A DNA stretch of 64,000 bases from Chelydra serpentina. Taxonomy: Eukaryota; Chordata; Testudines; Chelydridae. Numbering within the stretch: position 1 is the first letter of the stretch; every line of letters begins with the position of its first letter. Location of the stretch: positions 19,574,501 through 19,638,500 of the forward strand of contig JBAIAC010000007.1 in assembly GCA_037349315.1 (NCBI GenBank). The letters run 5' to 3'. This document shows, piece by piece, positions 1-8,725 of the stretch. A program made the position numbers and the translations under genes. The notes beneath the pieces are model-generated. The model did not search any database and had not been told where the DNA came from. It saw only the letters and a program-made list of their open reading frames with translations.

Positions 1-942
1 TGGCAACTATGGCATCATCTATTTTCCCAATTTGGTGTCTGATAGTTTTTATCGCCTCCACTCGACTTTCCCATCATGTGGCACTAAGTGATTTCAGTGT
101 CAGAGAGGATGTTCCCAGAAGTTGCTTCCAAATTTGCCATCAATGAGTTGATGCAGAGAAAAATACATAGATGCTTTGAATTACATTAAAAAATTCAGCA
201 TCCTCACTAGAAGCTGATGCTGCATCACTGACCACCAAGTTCAATGAATGAGAACTGCATGGGACAAAAAAAGCTCGAGGGTTTAACTGTCAGATCCGTG
301 TCTACACTCCTCTGTTCTTTCCTCTCATGTTGGCACCATTATCGTAGCCCTGACCTCTCATGTCAGCTATCGCAATTCCAGTATCTTCCAGCTTTTTAAG
401 AAGCACATTTGTTATACCAGCTCCTGTAGTATCATCAATGTCAAGAAATTCTAGAAAATGCTCTCTGACAGTCACCAGTGCAGCAGGGACATTATCACTA
501 GGTTCTGTTGTTGTTACAAAATGCACCATTAAAGTAATTTGTTCCATATGGCTGATGTCAGGTGTGCAGTGCAGAATAACAGAGTAATATCTTGCTGACT
601 TCAGATTTGCCACAATCTTCTGCTTGACTTTTGTTGCCAGTAACTGTATGATCTCATTTTGAATTGTTTTTCCAAGGTAGTGGTGTGTGTACATTTCTTG
701 GGTGGTGACTCTTCTTCAATGCTCCTGGAGTGCAGTATCAAACTCAGCCATCTGCGCCACAATTTTAAGGAAGTTTCCATTGTTTGGCACATACAGCTGA
801 TCTGAAGTGCCACGCAGTGCTAGGTTTTGGGTAGCAAGCATTCTCACAATGGCAATGAACCTTTTCAGAACATTTTGCCAGTAAAGAGACTCTGATGTAA
901 TCTTCTCTTGATGCTGATCGTCTATGGTGGTGGCCTTTAACC
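1..942 (-). pseudogene. hAT transposase, DUF4371/RNase H-like catalytic part (broken)
   Basis: Continuation of the hAT transposase on the far side of the Harbinger. The open stretch 302-694 includes YYSVILHCTPDISHMEQ and ADMRGQGYDNGANMRGK, the two hallmark blocks of DUF4371-type hAT proteins (RNase H-like fold, DDE chemistry). The family normally has Asp in the ILDCTPD block; here it is His, so a catalytic residue appears lost. A TAG at 302-304 replaces the expected Gln codon, after which homology continues toward position 1 with the CSSHSLNLVVSDA block. It is non-functional from several independent lesions. The protein continues beyond the left edge. Confidence 0.8.
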
Positions 943-1319
943 TTAGGGTATGTCTACACTACGAGACTAGTTCGATTTTTCTTAAACCGAACTTGTGAAA
1001 CCGATATTGCAAAGTCGATCGTGCGAATCCACACCAAGGACATTAAATCGAATTTGTGAGTCCACAGTAACGGGGCAAGCGTTGACATTGCAAGCGGTGC
1101 ACTGTGGGTAGCTATCCCACAGTTCCCGCAGTCCCCGCTGCCCACTGGAATTCTGGGTGTAGCTCCCAGTGCCTTCTGGGGCCAAAAATGTGTCGAGGGT
1201 GGTTATAGGTAAATGTCGTCATTCAACCCACACTCCCGCCCTACGTGAAAGCGCCGGCAGGCAATTAATTCGCGCCCTTTTCTGGTGATTGACAGCTCAG
1301 ACGCCACAGGACAGCGAGC

Positions 1320-2602
1320 ATGGAGCCCTTCGCGATTATCGCTGCTGTTCTGTCCGTTGTCAACACCTCGCACCTTATCGTCCACCTTTTCCAGAGGCAG
1401 ATGCAGATAAATCGGGGGAGGAGGCAACGGAAGCTCCGGGAGGACATGAACTCTGAGAGGGGCACAGACCTCTCGCAAAGCACGGGACCCCGGCCCGTAG
1501 ACATCATGGTGGCAATGGGGCACGTTGATCCTGTGGAACGGCGATTCTGGGAAAGGGAAACAAGCACTGACTGGTGGGACCGCATAGTGCTGCAGGTCTG
1601 GGATGAATCCCAGTGGCTGCGAAACTTTTGGATGCGTAAGGGCACTTTCCTGGATCTTTGTGAGTTGCTGTCCCCTGCCCTGAAGCGCCAAGACACCCGA
1701 ATGAGAGCTGCCCTGACTATCCAGAAGTGAGTGGCCATAGCCCCGTGGAAGCTTGCAACGCCTGACAGCTACCGGTCAGTCGCGAATCAATTTGGAGTAG
1801 GCAAATCTACCGTGGGGGTTGCTGTGATGCAGGTTGCCCATGCAATCGTTGACCTGCTGCTCTCAAAGGTAGTGACCCTTGGAGACGTGCAGGTGATCAT
1901 AGATGGCTTTTCTGCTATGGGATTCCCAAACTGCGGTGGGGCTATGATGGGACACACATCCCTATCCTGGGATCGGACCACCAGGGCAGCCAGTACATTA
2001 ACCGAAAGGGCTATTTTTCTATGGTGCTGCAAGCACTAGTGGACCATAAAGGACGTTTTACCAACATCAACGTCAGATGGCCGGGCAAGGTTCATGATGC
2101 TCGTGTTTTCAAAAACTCTGGTCTGTTTAGACGGCTGCAGGAGGGTGTTTACTTCCCGGACCGCAAAATAACTGTTGGGGATGTGGAGATGCCTATAGTG
2201 ATCATCAGGGACCCAGCCTACACGCTAATGCCCTGGCTCATGAAGCCATACACAGGAGCCCTGGACACTGAAAAGGAGCTCTTCAACTACCGGCTGAGCA
2301 AGTGCAGGATGGTGGTGGAGTGTGCTTTTGGCCATCTGAAAGGGAGATGGAGAAGCTTACTTACTCACTCCGATCTCAGCCAAACAAATATTCCCATTGT
2401 GATTGCAGCGTGCTGTGTGCTCCACAATCTCTGTGAGAGCAAGGGGGAGACGTTTATGGCGGGGTGGGAGGTTGAGGCAAATCGCCTGGCTGCTGATTAT
2501 GCACAGCCGGACACCCAGGAGATTAGAAGATCCCAGCGGGACGTGCTGCGCATCCGGGAAGCTTTGAAAGCTAGCTTCCAGACTGACCAGGGTAACCAGT
2601 GA
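1320..2602 (+). pseudogene. Harbinger DDE transposase (HARBI1-like), one nonsense codon and one frameshift
   Basis: ATG at 1320 opens a helical N-terminal region with VDPVERRFWERE and FLDLCELLSPAL blocks. A TGA at 1728-1730 interrupts the frame in the middle of clear homology, and the sequence continues in frame with DSYRSVANQFGVGKSTVG (helix-turn-helix-like block). About 1944-1948, a one-base loss in the block that should carry the first catalytic Asp (DGTHI type) shifts the frame; the remainder to the TGA at 2600-2602 is open. It shows GKVHDARVF (second Asp), a DPAYTLMPWLMKPY block, and VVECAFGHLKGRWR (catalytic Glu), then AACCVLHNLCE. In the family this endonuclease cuts and joins the ends and needs the Myb-like partner for nuclear import and end binding. 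Only two lesions in about 425 codons suggests a fairly recent loss. Confidence 0.9.
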
Positions 2603-2721
2603 CTGTTACGCTTGTTTAAACAGAAGCTGAACCTGCCCCCGTTTCTTTACCCAGTTTCTGTTGCCTATCCTCTCCAATTACCAACCCCCTTTCCCCCCTT
2701 CATTCAATGCTTTAAAAGTAT

Positions 2722-2727
2722 AATAAA
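2722..2727 (+). terminator. Poly(A) signal of the Harbinger transposase gene
   Basis: AATAAA about 120 bp after the transposase stop, in an AT-rich stretch following a pyrimidine-rich 3' UTR. An opposing AATAAA lies on the minus strand at 2753-2758, as expected for two convergent genes. Confidence 0.6.
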
Positions 2728-3291
2728 GGAAACATTGTTTATTAAAACCGTCTTTATTAATGTTTTCTCGGTTAAGGGTTTAACCTGGGACGCATACTGC
2801 GATTGGGGAGCGGGTGGAGTGTTGGAAAGGACGCTTCCAAACTCGGGGAATGACAGGCTCCTGCTCCCAGAGCAGTCCTCAGTGCTGGACTGCTTGTTTC
2901 AAGGGAGCCTGCAACCCCTCCTATTCGCAACTGTGTGTGTTGGGGCCTGTGTGACTTTTTGGCCGTGGATTGCGGCCACAGATCCCCTGCTGCATGGATC
3001 TGTCATGCAGGCTATTGCCGGCCGCAAAAGATCTGCAGCCACCCTCCCCCACCAGAAAGTCACAGAGCCCACACCCCCCCCCCATAGAGAACATGAAAAC
3101 CCCCTCCCAGAATGACAAGTGTGCCTAGTGAATGCAATGTGAGTGTGACTTTCTGTTGAACCTTTCCCCATGTCTGTATCCTGGTTCAGGCGCCTGTCGT
3201 CTCAAATTACAAACCCCTTTGCCCCCTCCCCCAAAACCAAACCGTCCTGTGAAAGAAAGTCAGGGAAACAGCACTGTACAGAACAAACATT

Positions 3292-3297
3292 TTTATT
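3292..3297 (-). terminator. Poly(A) signal of the Harbinger accessory gene
   Basis: AATAAA on the minus strand, about 80 bp past the inferred accessory-protein stop at 3376. A second copy at 2753-2758 comes from the tandem duplication and may be an alternative. Confidence 0.5.
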
Positions 3298-3375
3298 AAG
3301 GGGAGCATAGTTTTGAGATGAAACCTGGGCAGGGAACTGTTGTGGGGTGCGGTTGGAGGGAAGGAAATGACCCAT

Positions 3376-5755
3376 CTAAAGTTTTGGGGATGAGAGCCTT
3401 CTGCTACTGGAGCAGTCCGCAGGGGTGGAGTGATTATTTCCACGGCCCCTGCCTCCCCTCGTTCTAGTGACTTTGGGTGAGGGGGGGATTGGACTTTGTG
3501 GCGGGGAAGGGCATTTGGAAATAACATACAGAGGGCTCTTTCCTCCTGTCTCCTGTCCTGGAGAACGTCTACCAGGCGCCGGAGCGTGTCCGTTTGCTCC
3601 CTCATTAGTCTCAGCAGCGTTTGAGTCACCTGCTGGTCTTCCTGCCGCCACCTGTCCTCGCAAGCTTCAGCCCTCTGCTCCCGTTCGCTGACTGCTCGCT
3701 CGGACCTTGAGACGTCCTCTCTCCGCTGTGCCGCCTCCTTTCGGGAGCAGACCATCAATTCTGAAAACATGTCGTCCCAGGTTCTCTTTTTGTGCCGCCT
3801 GATCAGCGCAAGCCTCTGGGAGGGTGATCCACGGGTAGGGCGGGAGACACTCTCAGCTGTGGGATGGGAGAAAGGGAGTAAATTCCTCAGAAAGATACTT
3901 TTTCCCGAACAATGCCTATACTCTTTCCCGGTGAATAAGACCAAGCACAGTACCTATCACATGTGCACTTACTACAAGGTCGAATATTATGACTTTATCC
4001 TGAGTGCCTGGGGTCCTGGTGTACAGATCCCACAAGCGGTGCTGGACACTGGAAATTGGCTCTCTGGAGACCATGGTAAGCCGTTGCCTTTGGACTGCTG
4101 AGAGCTTACTTCACAGCAGTGCTCTACTCCCATGTTTCAAGCACAGTTCCTACTGGTGGCCAGTTCCTGCTGCTGCCAAAACCGCTCATCTACAATGGCT
4201 CGCCTACCCTTTCCCCCCCTCCGCGTGGCCGGTCCTGGGAACTGTACGTGCCAGCGAACCGCTCTGTTTGAACGGCTCGCCTACCCTTTCCCCCCCCTTC
4301 GCATGGCCGGTCCCGGGAACTGTACGTGCCCACGAACTGCTCTGTTTGAACGGCTCGCCTACCCTTTCCCCCCCTCCACGTGGCCGGTCCCGGGAACTGT
4401 ACGTGCCTACGAACCGCTCTCTTTGAACGGCTTGCCTACCCTTTCCCCCCCTCCGCGTGGCCGGTCCCGGGAACTGTACGTGCCCGCGAACCGCTCTGTT
4501 TGAACGGCTCGCCTACCCTTTCCCCCCCTCCGCGTGGCCGGTCCCGGGAACTGTACATGCCCGCGAATCGCTCTGTTTGAACGGCTCGCCTACCCTTTCC
4601 CCCCCTCCACGTGGCCGGTCCCGGGAACTCTCCCTGCCTGCGCACCGCTAACTTTCAATGGTTAGCCTCCCAGCTCCCGCCCCCCCGCGTGGATGGAAAC
4701 CGCTGGGTGTCGTTCTTTAAAGGAAAAATCAAGAAGTCACTATACTAAAAAAAACACTCATTCAAACCAGGGCACCATGACTGATATCACTCTGATGAGG
4801 ATTACGGAGACAGGGAAAGACCGCATGCTGCGTGAATGCCAGCAAACCCCGGGGCCGTATGCAGCCATGCTATGCAAGGCAATGATACCAGAGTACCTGC
4901 AGCTTGCATGGCGCGGGAAAGTATCCTACCATGGAGGAGACAATATGGCCACTCTCCCTGGGAACCTGATGCAAAAGCTTTCACTGTACCTCCAGGAGAG
5001 CTTCGCGGAGATCTCTGATGGGGATTTCTCCTCTATCCCCATACATATTGACAGACTTTTCGAGTAGTTGCACTGGAAACGACTCAAAACTAAAGCGCCT
5101 ATGGCCAATTAAGCAATACAAACACATTGCTAACACACCATGCCTATTCTATTCCAAATAAATGTTTAAAACACTGACCTGCTGATCCTTCGCCTGGTTC
5201 CTGGTCCGGGATGCTGCCTTGGGAGGGTTCGTAGGGGATCTCAGTGAGGGTGATGAACAGATCCTGGCTGTCGGGGAAATCAGCGGTGAAAGCGCTGTCG
5301 ACTGCCTCGTCCTCCTCCTCTCCTTCCTCTTCTTCACCGTCTGCAAAAACTTCAGATGACGTGGCCGTAGATAAGACCCCGTCGTCGGAGTCCACGGACA
5401 CTGGTGGTGTAGTGGTGGCAGCACCACCGAGCATAGCATGCAGTGCCTCGTAAAAACGGCATGTGTGTGGCTGCGATCCGGAGCGTCCGTTGGACTCTTT
5501 GGTCTTCTGGTACGACTGTCGCAGCTCCTTGATTTTCACGCTGCACTGCGTTGCATCCCGGCTGTATCCTCTCTCCGTCATGGCTTTTGAGATCTTCTCG
5601 TAGATCTTCGCATTCCGTCTTTTCGATCGCAGCTCTGAAAGCACGGACTCCTCGCCCCACACAGCGATCAGGTCCAAGACTTCCCGATCAGTCCATGCTG
5701 GGGCCCTCTTTCTATTCTGCAATTGCATGGTCACCTCTGCTGGAGAGCTCTGCAT
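3376..5755 (-). CDS. Harbinger accessory protein, Myb/SANT-like trihelix DNA-binding, two exons
   Basis: Exon 1 runs from ATG 5755 to 5179. I chose this ATG (MQSSPAEVTM) over an upstream in-frame one at 5836 because it sits close to the Myb domain. The domain RAPAWTDREVLDLIAVW ... KIYEKISKAM ... SVKIKELRQSYQKTK ... CRFYEALHAMLGG is a Myb_DNA-bind_4/trihelix fold, followed by an acidic Glu-rich linker. A donor (G|GTCAGT, intron from 5178) and a strong acceptor (pyrimidines then CACAG, exon 2 from 3856) join in phase 1. Exon 2 encodes SVSRPTRGSPSQRL, a basic patch, and a long charged coiled coil (about 3580-3760). Near 3520-3540 this copy changes frame: the frame kept to 3207 overruns the poly(A) signal, whereas a neighbouring frame gives a basic RGGRGRGNNHSTPADC tail stopping at 3376. 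In the superfamily this protein binds subterminal DNA and helps import the transposase. Confidence 0.8.
4197..4693. repeat. Minisatellite, 77-bp unit, six copies plus a degenerate seventh
   Basis: Units start at GGCT 4197, 4274, 4352, 4429, 4506 and 4583, giving spacings of 77, 78, 77, 77 and 77. Each contains a CCTACCCTTTCCCCCC tract, a GTGGCCGGTC block, a GGGAACTGTACGTGCC block and CGCTCTGTTTGAA. A decayed partial unit begins near 4660. Copies differ by only a few substitutions. All three frames read through because the unit lacks stops; those ORFs are artefacts of the array. Confidence 0.92.
4777..5067 (+). CDS. Small ORF inside the Harbinger, 96 aa, function unknown
   Basis: ATG at 4777 in a good context (CACCATGA), open for 96 codons to TAG 5065-5067, with AATAAA at 5157-5162 on the same strand. 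The product starts MTDITLMRITETGKDRML and ends SDGDFSSIPIHIDRLFE. It has a helical, mixed-charge middle with one Cys pair (ECQQ, MLCKAM) and no signal peptide, membrane segment or recognisable catalytic motif. An upstream in-frame ATG at 4693 would add 28 residues of repeat-edge sequence. It lies wholly in the intron of the minus-strand accessory gene. I do not recognise the family. It could be a third Harbinger gene, an exon of an unrecognised transcript, or chance. The 3' poly(A) signal and clean frame in a copy otherwise carrying lesions favour a real gene. Confidence 0.4.
   Translation: MTDITLMRITETGKDRMLRECQQTPGPYAAMLCKAMIPEYLQLAWRGKVSYHGGDNMATLPGNLMQKLSLYLQESFAEISDGDFSSIPIHIDRLFE
5157..5162 (+). 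terminator. Poly(A) signal downstream of the small ORF
   Basis: AATAAA 90 bp after the stop of the 96-aa ORF and just before the accessory gene's splice donor on the opposite strand. Confidence 0.45.
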
Positions 5756-5969
5756 CGTTGCCAGTGCTGCTGAGCTGGCCACAATGTCCAAACAGGAAAT
5801 GAGATTCAAACTGGCCAGACAGGAAAAGGAATTCAAATTTTCCCGGGGCTTTTCCTGAGTGGCAGGTCAGAGCATCCGAGTACGGATTGCTGTCCAGAGC
5901 GTCCACTGAGTGGTGCACTGTGGCATAGCTCCCGGAGCTATTAGCATTGAATTCCGTCCACAGTAACAC

Positions 5970-5995
5970 GAATTCGACATGGCCATGTCGAATTT
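5970..5995. repeat. Subterminal palindrome of the Harbinger
   Basis: A perfect dyad around GACATGGCCATGTC flanked by AATTC/GAATT. TTCGA-type words recur through both subterminal regions, as expected for binding sites of a Myb-like accessory protein. The binding role is inference. Confidence 0.5.
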
Positions 5996-6152
5996 AGCGC
6001 TACTCCCCTCGTCGGGGAGGAGTACGGAAATCGAATTACAGAGCCATTTATGTCGAAATAAATAGCTTCCTAATGTGGACGGGTGCAGGGTAAAATCGAG
6101 TTAACGCTGCTAAATTCGACATAAAGTCCTAGTGTAGACCAGGCCTTAGTCT

Positions 6153-6849
6153 CATCTCAAGCTCTTTCCACCTATGGAATGCTTTCTGGTGATTTGCTGC
6201 CTTCTCATGACATGCCAGATTTCTAGCCAGATTTTTTCAGTCCTTTGTTCCTGTAGAACCCTATGTGGCTGGAACATTAGCCGGAAAGAGTCTGCAACAA
6301 AAACAGTATGCAGCATTCTGGGTTTTTGAAGTACATAAGCCATGGCCTCTCCATTTTGTCACCAATGGGTATTTCACACCAGTAATGTGTTGGATGGAAA
6401 CTTTTATTTTCATTGTCTTTGGGGAACATGAAGTTTTTCACTTGCTGTGGCCCATGCAGTACAAGGAAGTCCCTCAGGCTACTGCTCAAGTGGGTCCACA
6501 GTCCTGGATCATCTAGACTTAAGGAGCTAAACTCAGCAGCAGCTGTTTCTTGCGCCTCCACCACACTCTTCTCTGAGCTACAATTTTCTTCAGGAATGTG
6601 AATGGTTACATCCATTTGAGATGGAGATATAGATGCTGCAGTAGCTGCCAGGTCACCTGCACTCTGACTAACTGAAAGATCAGGCGTCTCCTCACCATTC
6701 ACATTCTCACTGGGGCCAGAAGGCTCACCATGAACATTTGTGTCTATGTATCTCAGGACAGCTCCTTCCTGCTTAGATAGAAAAGCTTCCTTTGCTTTCT
6801 TTCTTTTTCTGAATGCTGCCCCAGAGGGGCGTTTCCTTCTTTCATTCAT
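6153..6849 (-). pseudogene. hAT transposase, N-terminal part with degenerate TTF-type zinc finger
   Basis: Starts with ATG at 6849; the second copy has the corresponding ATG at 51900. The first ~190 residues are open: a basic KRPSGAAFRKRKK-like N-terminus, an acidic/serine-rich linker, then a block with FHPTHYWCEIPIGDK and the PWLMYFKNPECCILFLLQ stretch, which matches the TTF-type zinc finger found before DUF4371 in ZMYM1-like hAT transposases. The reading frame then shifts and continues to the Harbinger junction at about 6148. In the family this domain binds the transposon ends. The protein cannot be made whole here because of the frameshift and the 5.2-kb insertion. Confidence 0.75.
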
Positions 6850-7242
6850 GACTGCTGTTCTGTGCCAGCTATAGTGGCTCTCAGCTCTCTGTTGAAGGGG
6901 ACAAATAAGCAGGCTGGTAGCAGGACCTGAGTGAGGGAAGATATCAGCACCTTAAGGGCCTAACTAGCTCCTACTACTTTAGTTGACTGCCTGTTCTCCT
7001 AAACAGGAAGCTTCCTGAAAAGCTGGTGTTAATCAGTCCAGGCTCCTGGGGGTGCTAGAGAGGTACACAAGAGGCTCCTCCTCCTCTCTCTCCCTGCAGC
7101 TCCTGCTGTTTTCTGTTATTCCCTCTCACCTTTTCTCCTGCCTGCCTGTTATGTCTCTTGTGCCCTCCTTCCTCCAGCACAGCACTCCACCATCTCTGTG
7201 CATCTAGAGCAGAGAGAATACATATGCACCAGCAGCAGACAC

Positions 7243-7342
7243 AATTTTCTACACTCTGGGTCCTAGTGGCGCCCCCCCCCCCACCCCCAGTCTGGCACCT
7301 GAGGCAGCCGCCTCAGTTAGTCTCATGGTAAGGCCAACCCTG
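7243..7342 (-). repeat. hAT terminal and subterminal sequence
   Basis: Includes the terminus, a GAGGCGGCTGCCTCAG inverted motif and a run of C. The same arrangement occurs at 52262-52370 in the second copy. Confidence 0.7.
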
Positions 7343-8097
7343 CTGAGCTACTAAATAATTACAGCCAATGGTATTATTTGTTTTGTCAATAGAACTTTCA
7401 GCTCTCTCTCTAGAATAAGACTATTTTATGACTGTCCTATGGAATCAGATATCAACTGGTCTCTGCATTGCATGTTAGCAAAGCAGCAAGGCTCTGAAGT
7501 GTAATTAGAAAGGCAAAGGGATCTGTATGGGTATCAAGGTTGGCACAAAGATCCCTTTGTAGCATCAGGGCATTAATGACATATATATGACATATATATT
7601 AATGATATATATATTAATTAATGATTACACTGGATAGTCCCTGTTGTCATTAATATATATATTAGAAGTAATGATATCTTCAGTGCCTGTGTCATGTGTG
7701 AGTGATTGTGGCCTGTGTGGTGTGGAAATTTTGTCAGCTGCCTTTGACAGCTCCCCATTGCTTCCAAAGTGGTGACTTTTCAATCATGCGTCTGGTTCTT
7801 CCATGGAGGGAGCTGCAGAAGAAATAGTGCTTAGGTTCAGCTCAGGCTGCATGAACTGGGTTTGAATTTGGCTTGATTTACATTTTTCCAGAACTATTCA
7901 CCAAGACCAAAGGAAAAAAGTAAATCAAAATATTATCCCCATCTTCTGTCATGATGTCCAAGACTGTTGAACCAGAAGGTGGATCTCCTGAGAGAAGGAA
8001 AGGAGTTCTAAAAGACAATCCTCCCTCTTACACTAGCTCAACTTCTCTTCATCCACTACTTGGTACAACTGAAGAGGAACAGAGCAGATAAAGGGCT
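7343..8097. other. Unannotated stretch with an AT-rich dyad tract
   Basis: No gene seen. At about 7576-7665, ATATATAT and TTAATTAA-type words form overlapping inverted repeats able to fold on themselves. The rest is unremarkable unique-looking DNA. Confidence 0.5.
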
Positions 8098-8105
8098 CTT
8101 GAATT

Positions 8106-8448
8106 CAATGTTCCCTTCTAAGTTTTGACAGTCCGTGTGCACAAAAAATTTCTTCTGTGCAAATTTTTGAAGCAGAGTTCAAATTTGTGCTCCATGAGGC
8201 AAATACACCCAAGTGAGTAAAATGCTTATACAAGGACATGTGTGGGTTACACCCCCACCTTGCCAGCTAGTAGAATTTGGCTGTGTTGATAGATGGTGGG
8301 TGAACAATGTCAAAAGTCACCTGTAAATGATATTTCAGCCTGGCTCCGATGTAGTATTTCATTTTTTGTGCACGTGGTGTTTCGCCGTGTGCACAGGGTT
8401 TAGGATCTGTTTGCGTGCGCACATGCGCACAGCTTAGAGGGAACAGTG
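8106..8448. mobile_element. hAT-type MITE, 343 bp
   Basis: Ends CAATGTTCCCTTCTAAG and, reverse-complemented, CACTGTTCCCTCTAAG. Flanking 8-bp duplications are CTTGAATT (8098-8105) and CTTGGATT (8449-8456), 7 of 8 identical. There is no ORF. The TSD length points to a hAT transposase. Confidence 0.8.
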
Positions 8449-8621
8449 CTTGGATTATGCTGTGCCACATAGCCCCTGAGAGGAATAAACATAAAAAAAA
8501 CTTGAAAAACAAGCCAGCCATTTCTTCCATGTTAGGATAAACTTTTTAGAAATACAAATCGTGTTAAAACAGTTACATTTATTTTATTAAATATTCCTTT
8601 GAAGAAAGCAAACAAACAAAT

Positions 8622-8725
8622 TCATAGATTTTAAGGCAAGCCCAGCAAGAATTGTTACACCATCTAATCTGCTGTCAAAACTCTAGATGAGTACCATGCT
8701 CTCTTCTACTGAAACACCGCCACTT
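8622..8725 (-). mobile_element. Degraded CR1 3' end
   Basis: TTCATAGATTTTAAGGC followed by a ...CCATCTAATCTGCTG block resembles the reverse complement of a CR1 3' terminus (tail ...ATCTATGAA). Too diverged for a firm call. Confidence 0.35.

Larger units (their letters stand above)
2610..3470. repeat. Diverged tandem duplication (~540 bp offset) of the convergent 3' ends
   Basis: Pyrimidine-rich blocks around 2652-2695 and 3184-3230, TTTATT at 2753 and 3292, and AGCAGTCC at 2871 and 3411 recur at a constant offset of about 534-540 bp, with recognisable similarity between. On the minus strand the second unit encodes the accessory protein C-terminus (PADCSSSRRLSSPKL, stop at 3376), and the first unit encodes a paralogous block (TEDCSGSRSLSFPEF). 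So the duplication includes coding sequence and the poly(A) signal of the minus gene. Alignment was by eye. Confidence 0.6.
3857..5178 (-). other. Intron of the accessory gene, 1.3 kb, hosting a minisatellite and a plus-strand ORF
   Basis: Bounded by GT (5178-5177) and AG (3858-3857) on the minus strand with a pyrimidine-rich run before the acceptor. Joining the exons preserves the reading frame. It contains the 77-bp repeat array and the small plus-strand ORF 4777-5067, so antisense transcription through the intron is possible. Confidence 0.7.
946..6145 (+). mobile_element. PIF/Harbinger DNA transposon, complete ends, 5.2 kb
   Basis: Left end GGGTATGTCTACACT (946-960). The right end, reverse-complemented from 6131-6145, is GGCCTGGTCTACACT; the last ten bases match almost perfectly, and the inner sequence diverges but stays rich in TTCGA/TCGAAT motifs. 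The TSD is TTA. The element carries the two genes expected of the superfamily: a DDE transposase (plus, 1320-2602) and a Myb/SANT-like accessory protein (minus, 5755-3376, one intron). Unusually it also has a small plus-strand ORF inside the accessory intron and a 77-bp minisatellite. GC content is clearly higher than in the flanks. Both main genes are damaged, so this copy is probably not autonomous now. Confidence 0.92.
943..6148. repeat. TTA target-site duplication flanking the Harbinger
   Basis: TTA at 943-945 and TTA at 6146-6148 bracket the element. A 3-bp TWA duplication is the known target preference of PIF/Harbinger transposases. Both copies sit inside the hAT coding region, which fixes the order of events: hAT first, Harbinger second. 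Confidence 0.85.
1..7342 (-). mobile_element. hAT transposon (ZMYM1/DUF4371 type), split by a Harbinger insertion
   Basis: A minus-strand DNA transposon whose 5' end is at 7342 and whose 3' end lies beyond the left edge. The right terminus reads CAGGGTTGGCC on the minus strand, and the second copy at 50204-52370 ends in CAGGGCTGGCC, so the terminus is supported by comparison. The coding sequence is read from about 6849 leftward and resumes left of the Harbinger (946-6145), which landed inside it. The 8 bp outside the right end are 7343-7350; the partner TSD is not in the window. The leader 6850-7342 closely matches 51901-52370. Confidence 0.85.

Noticed and set aside
1203..1738. Long minus-strand frames opposite the Harbinger transposase
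   Set aside because: They lie antisense to a recognisable transposase and have no domain of their own.
4004..4651. Overlapping Pro/Arg-rich reading frames on both strands
   Set aside because: They are translations of the 77-bp minisatellite, which lacks stops in several frames.
4132..4693. CRISPR-like regular repeats
   Set aside because: Units are contiguous 77-bp tandem copies with no spacers; the DNA is eukaryotic.
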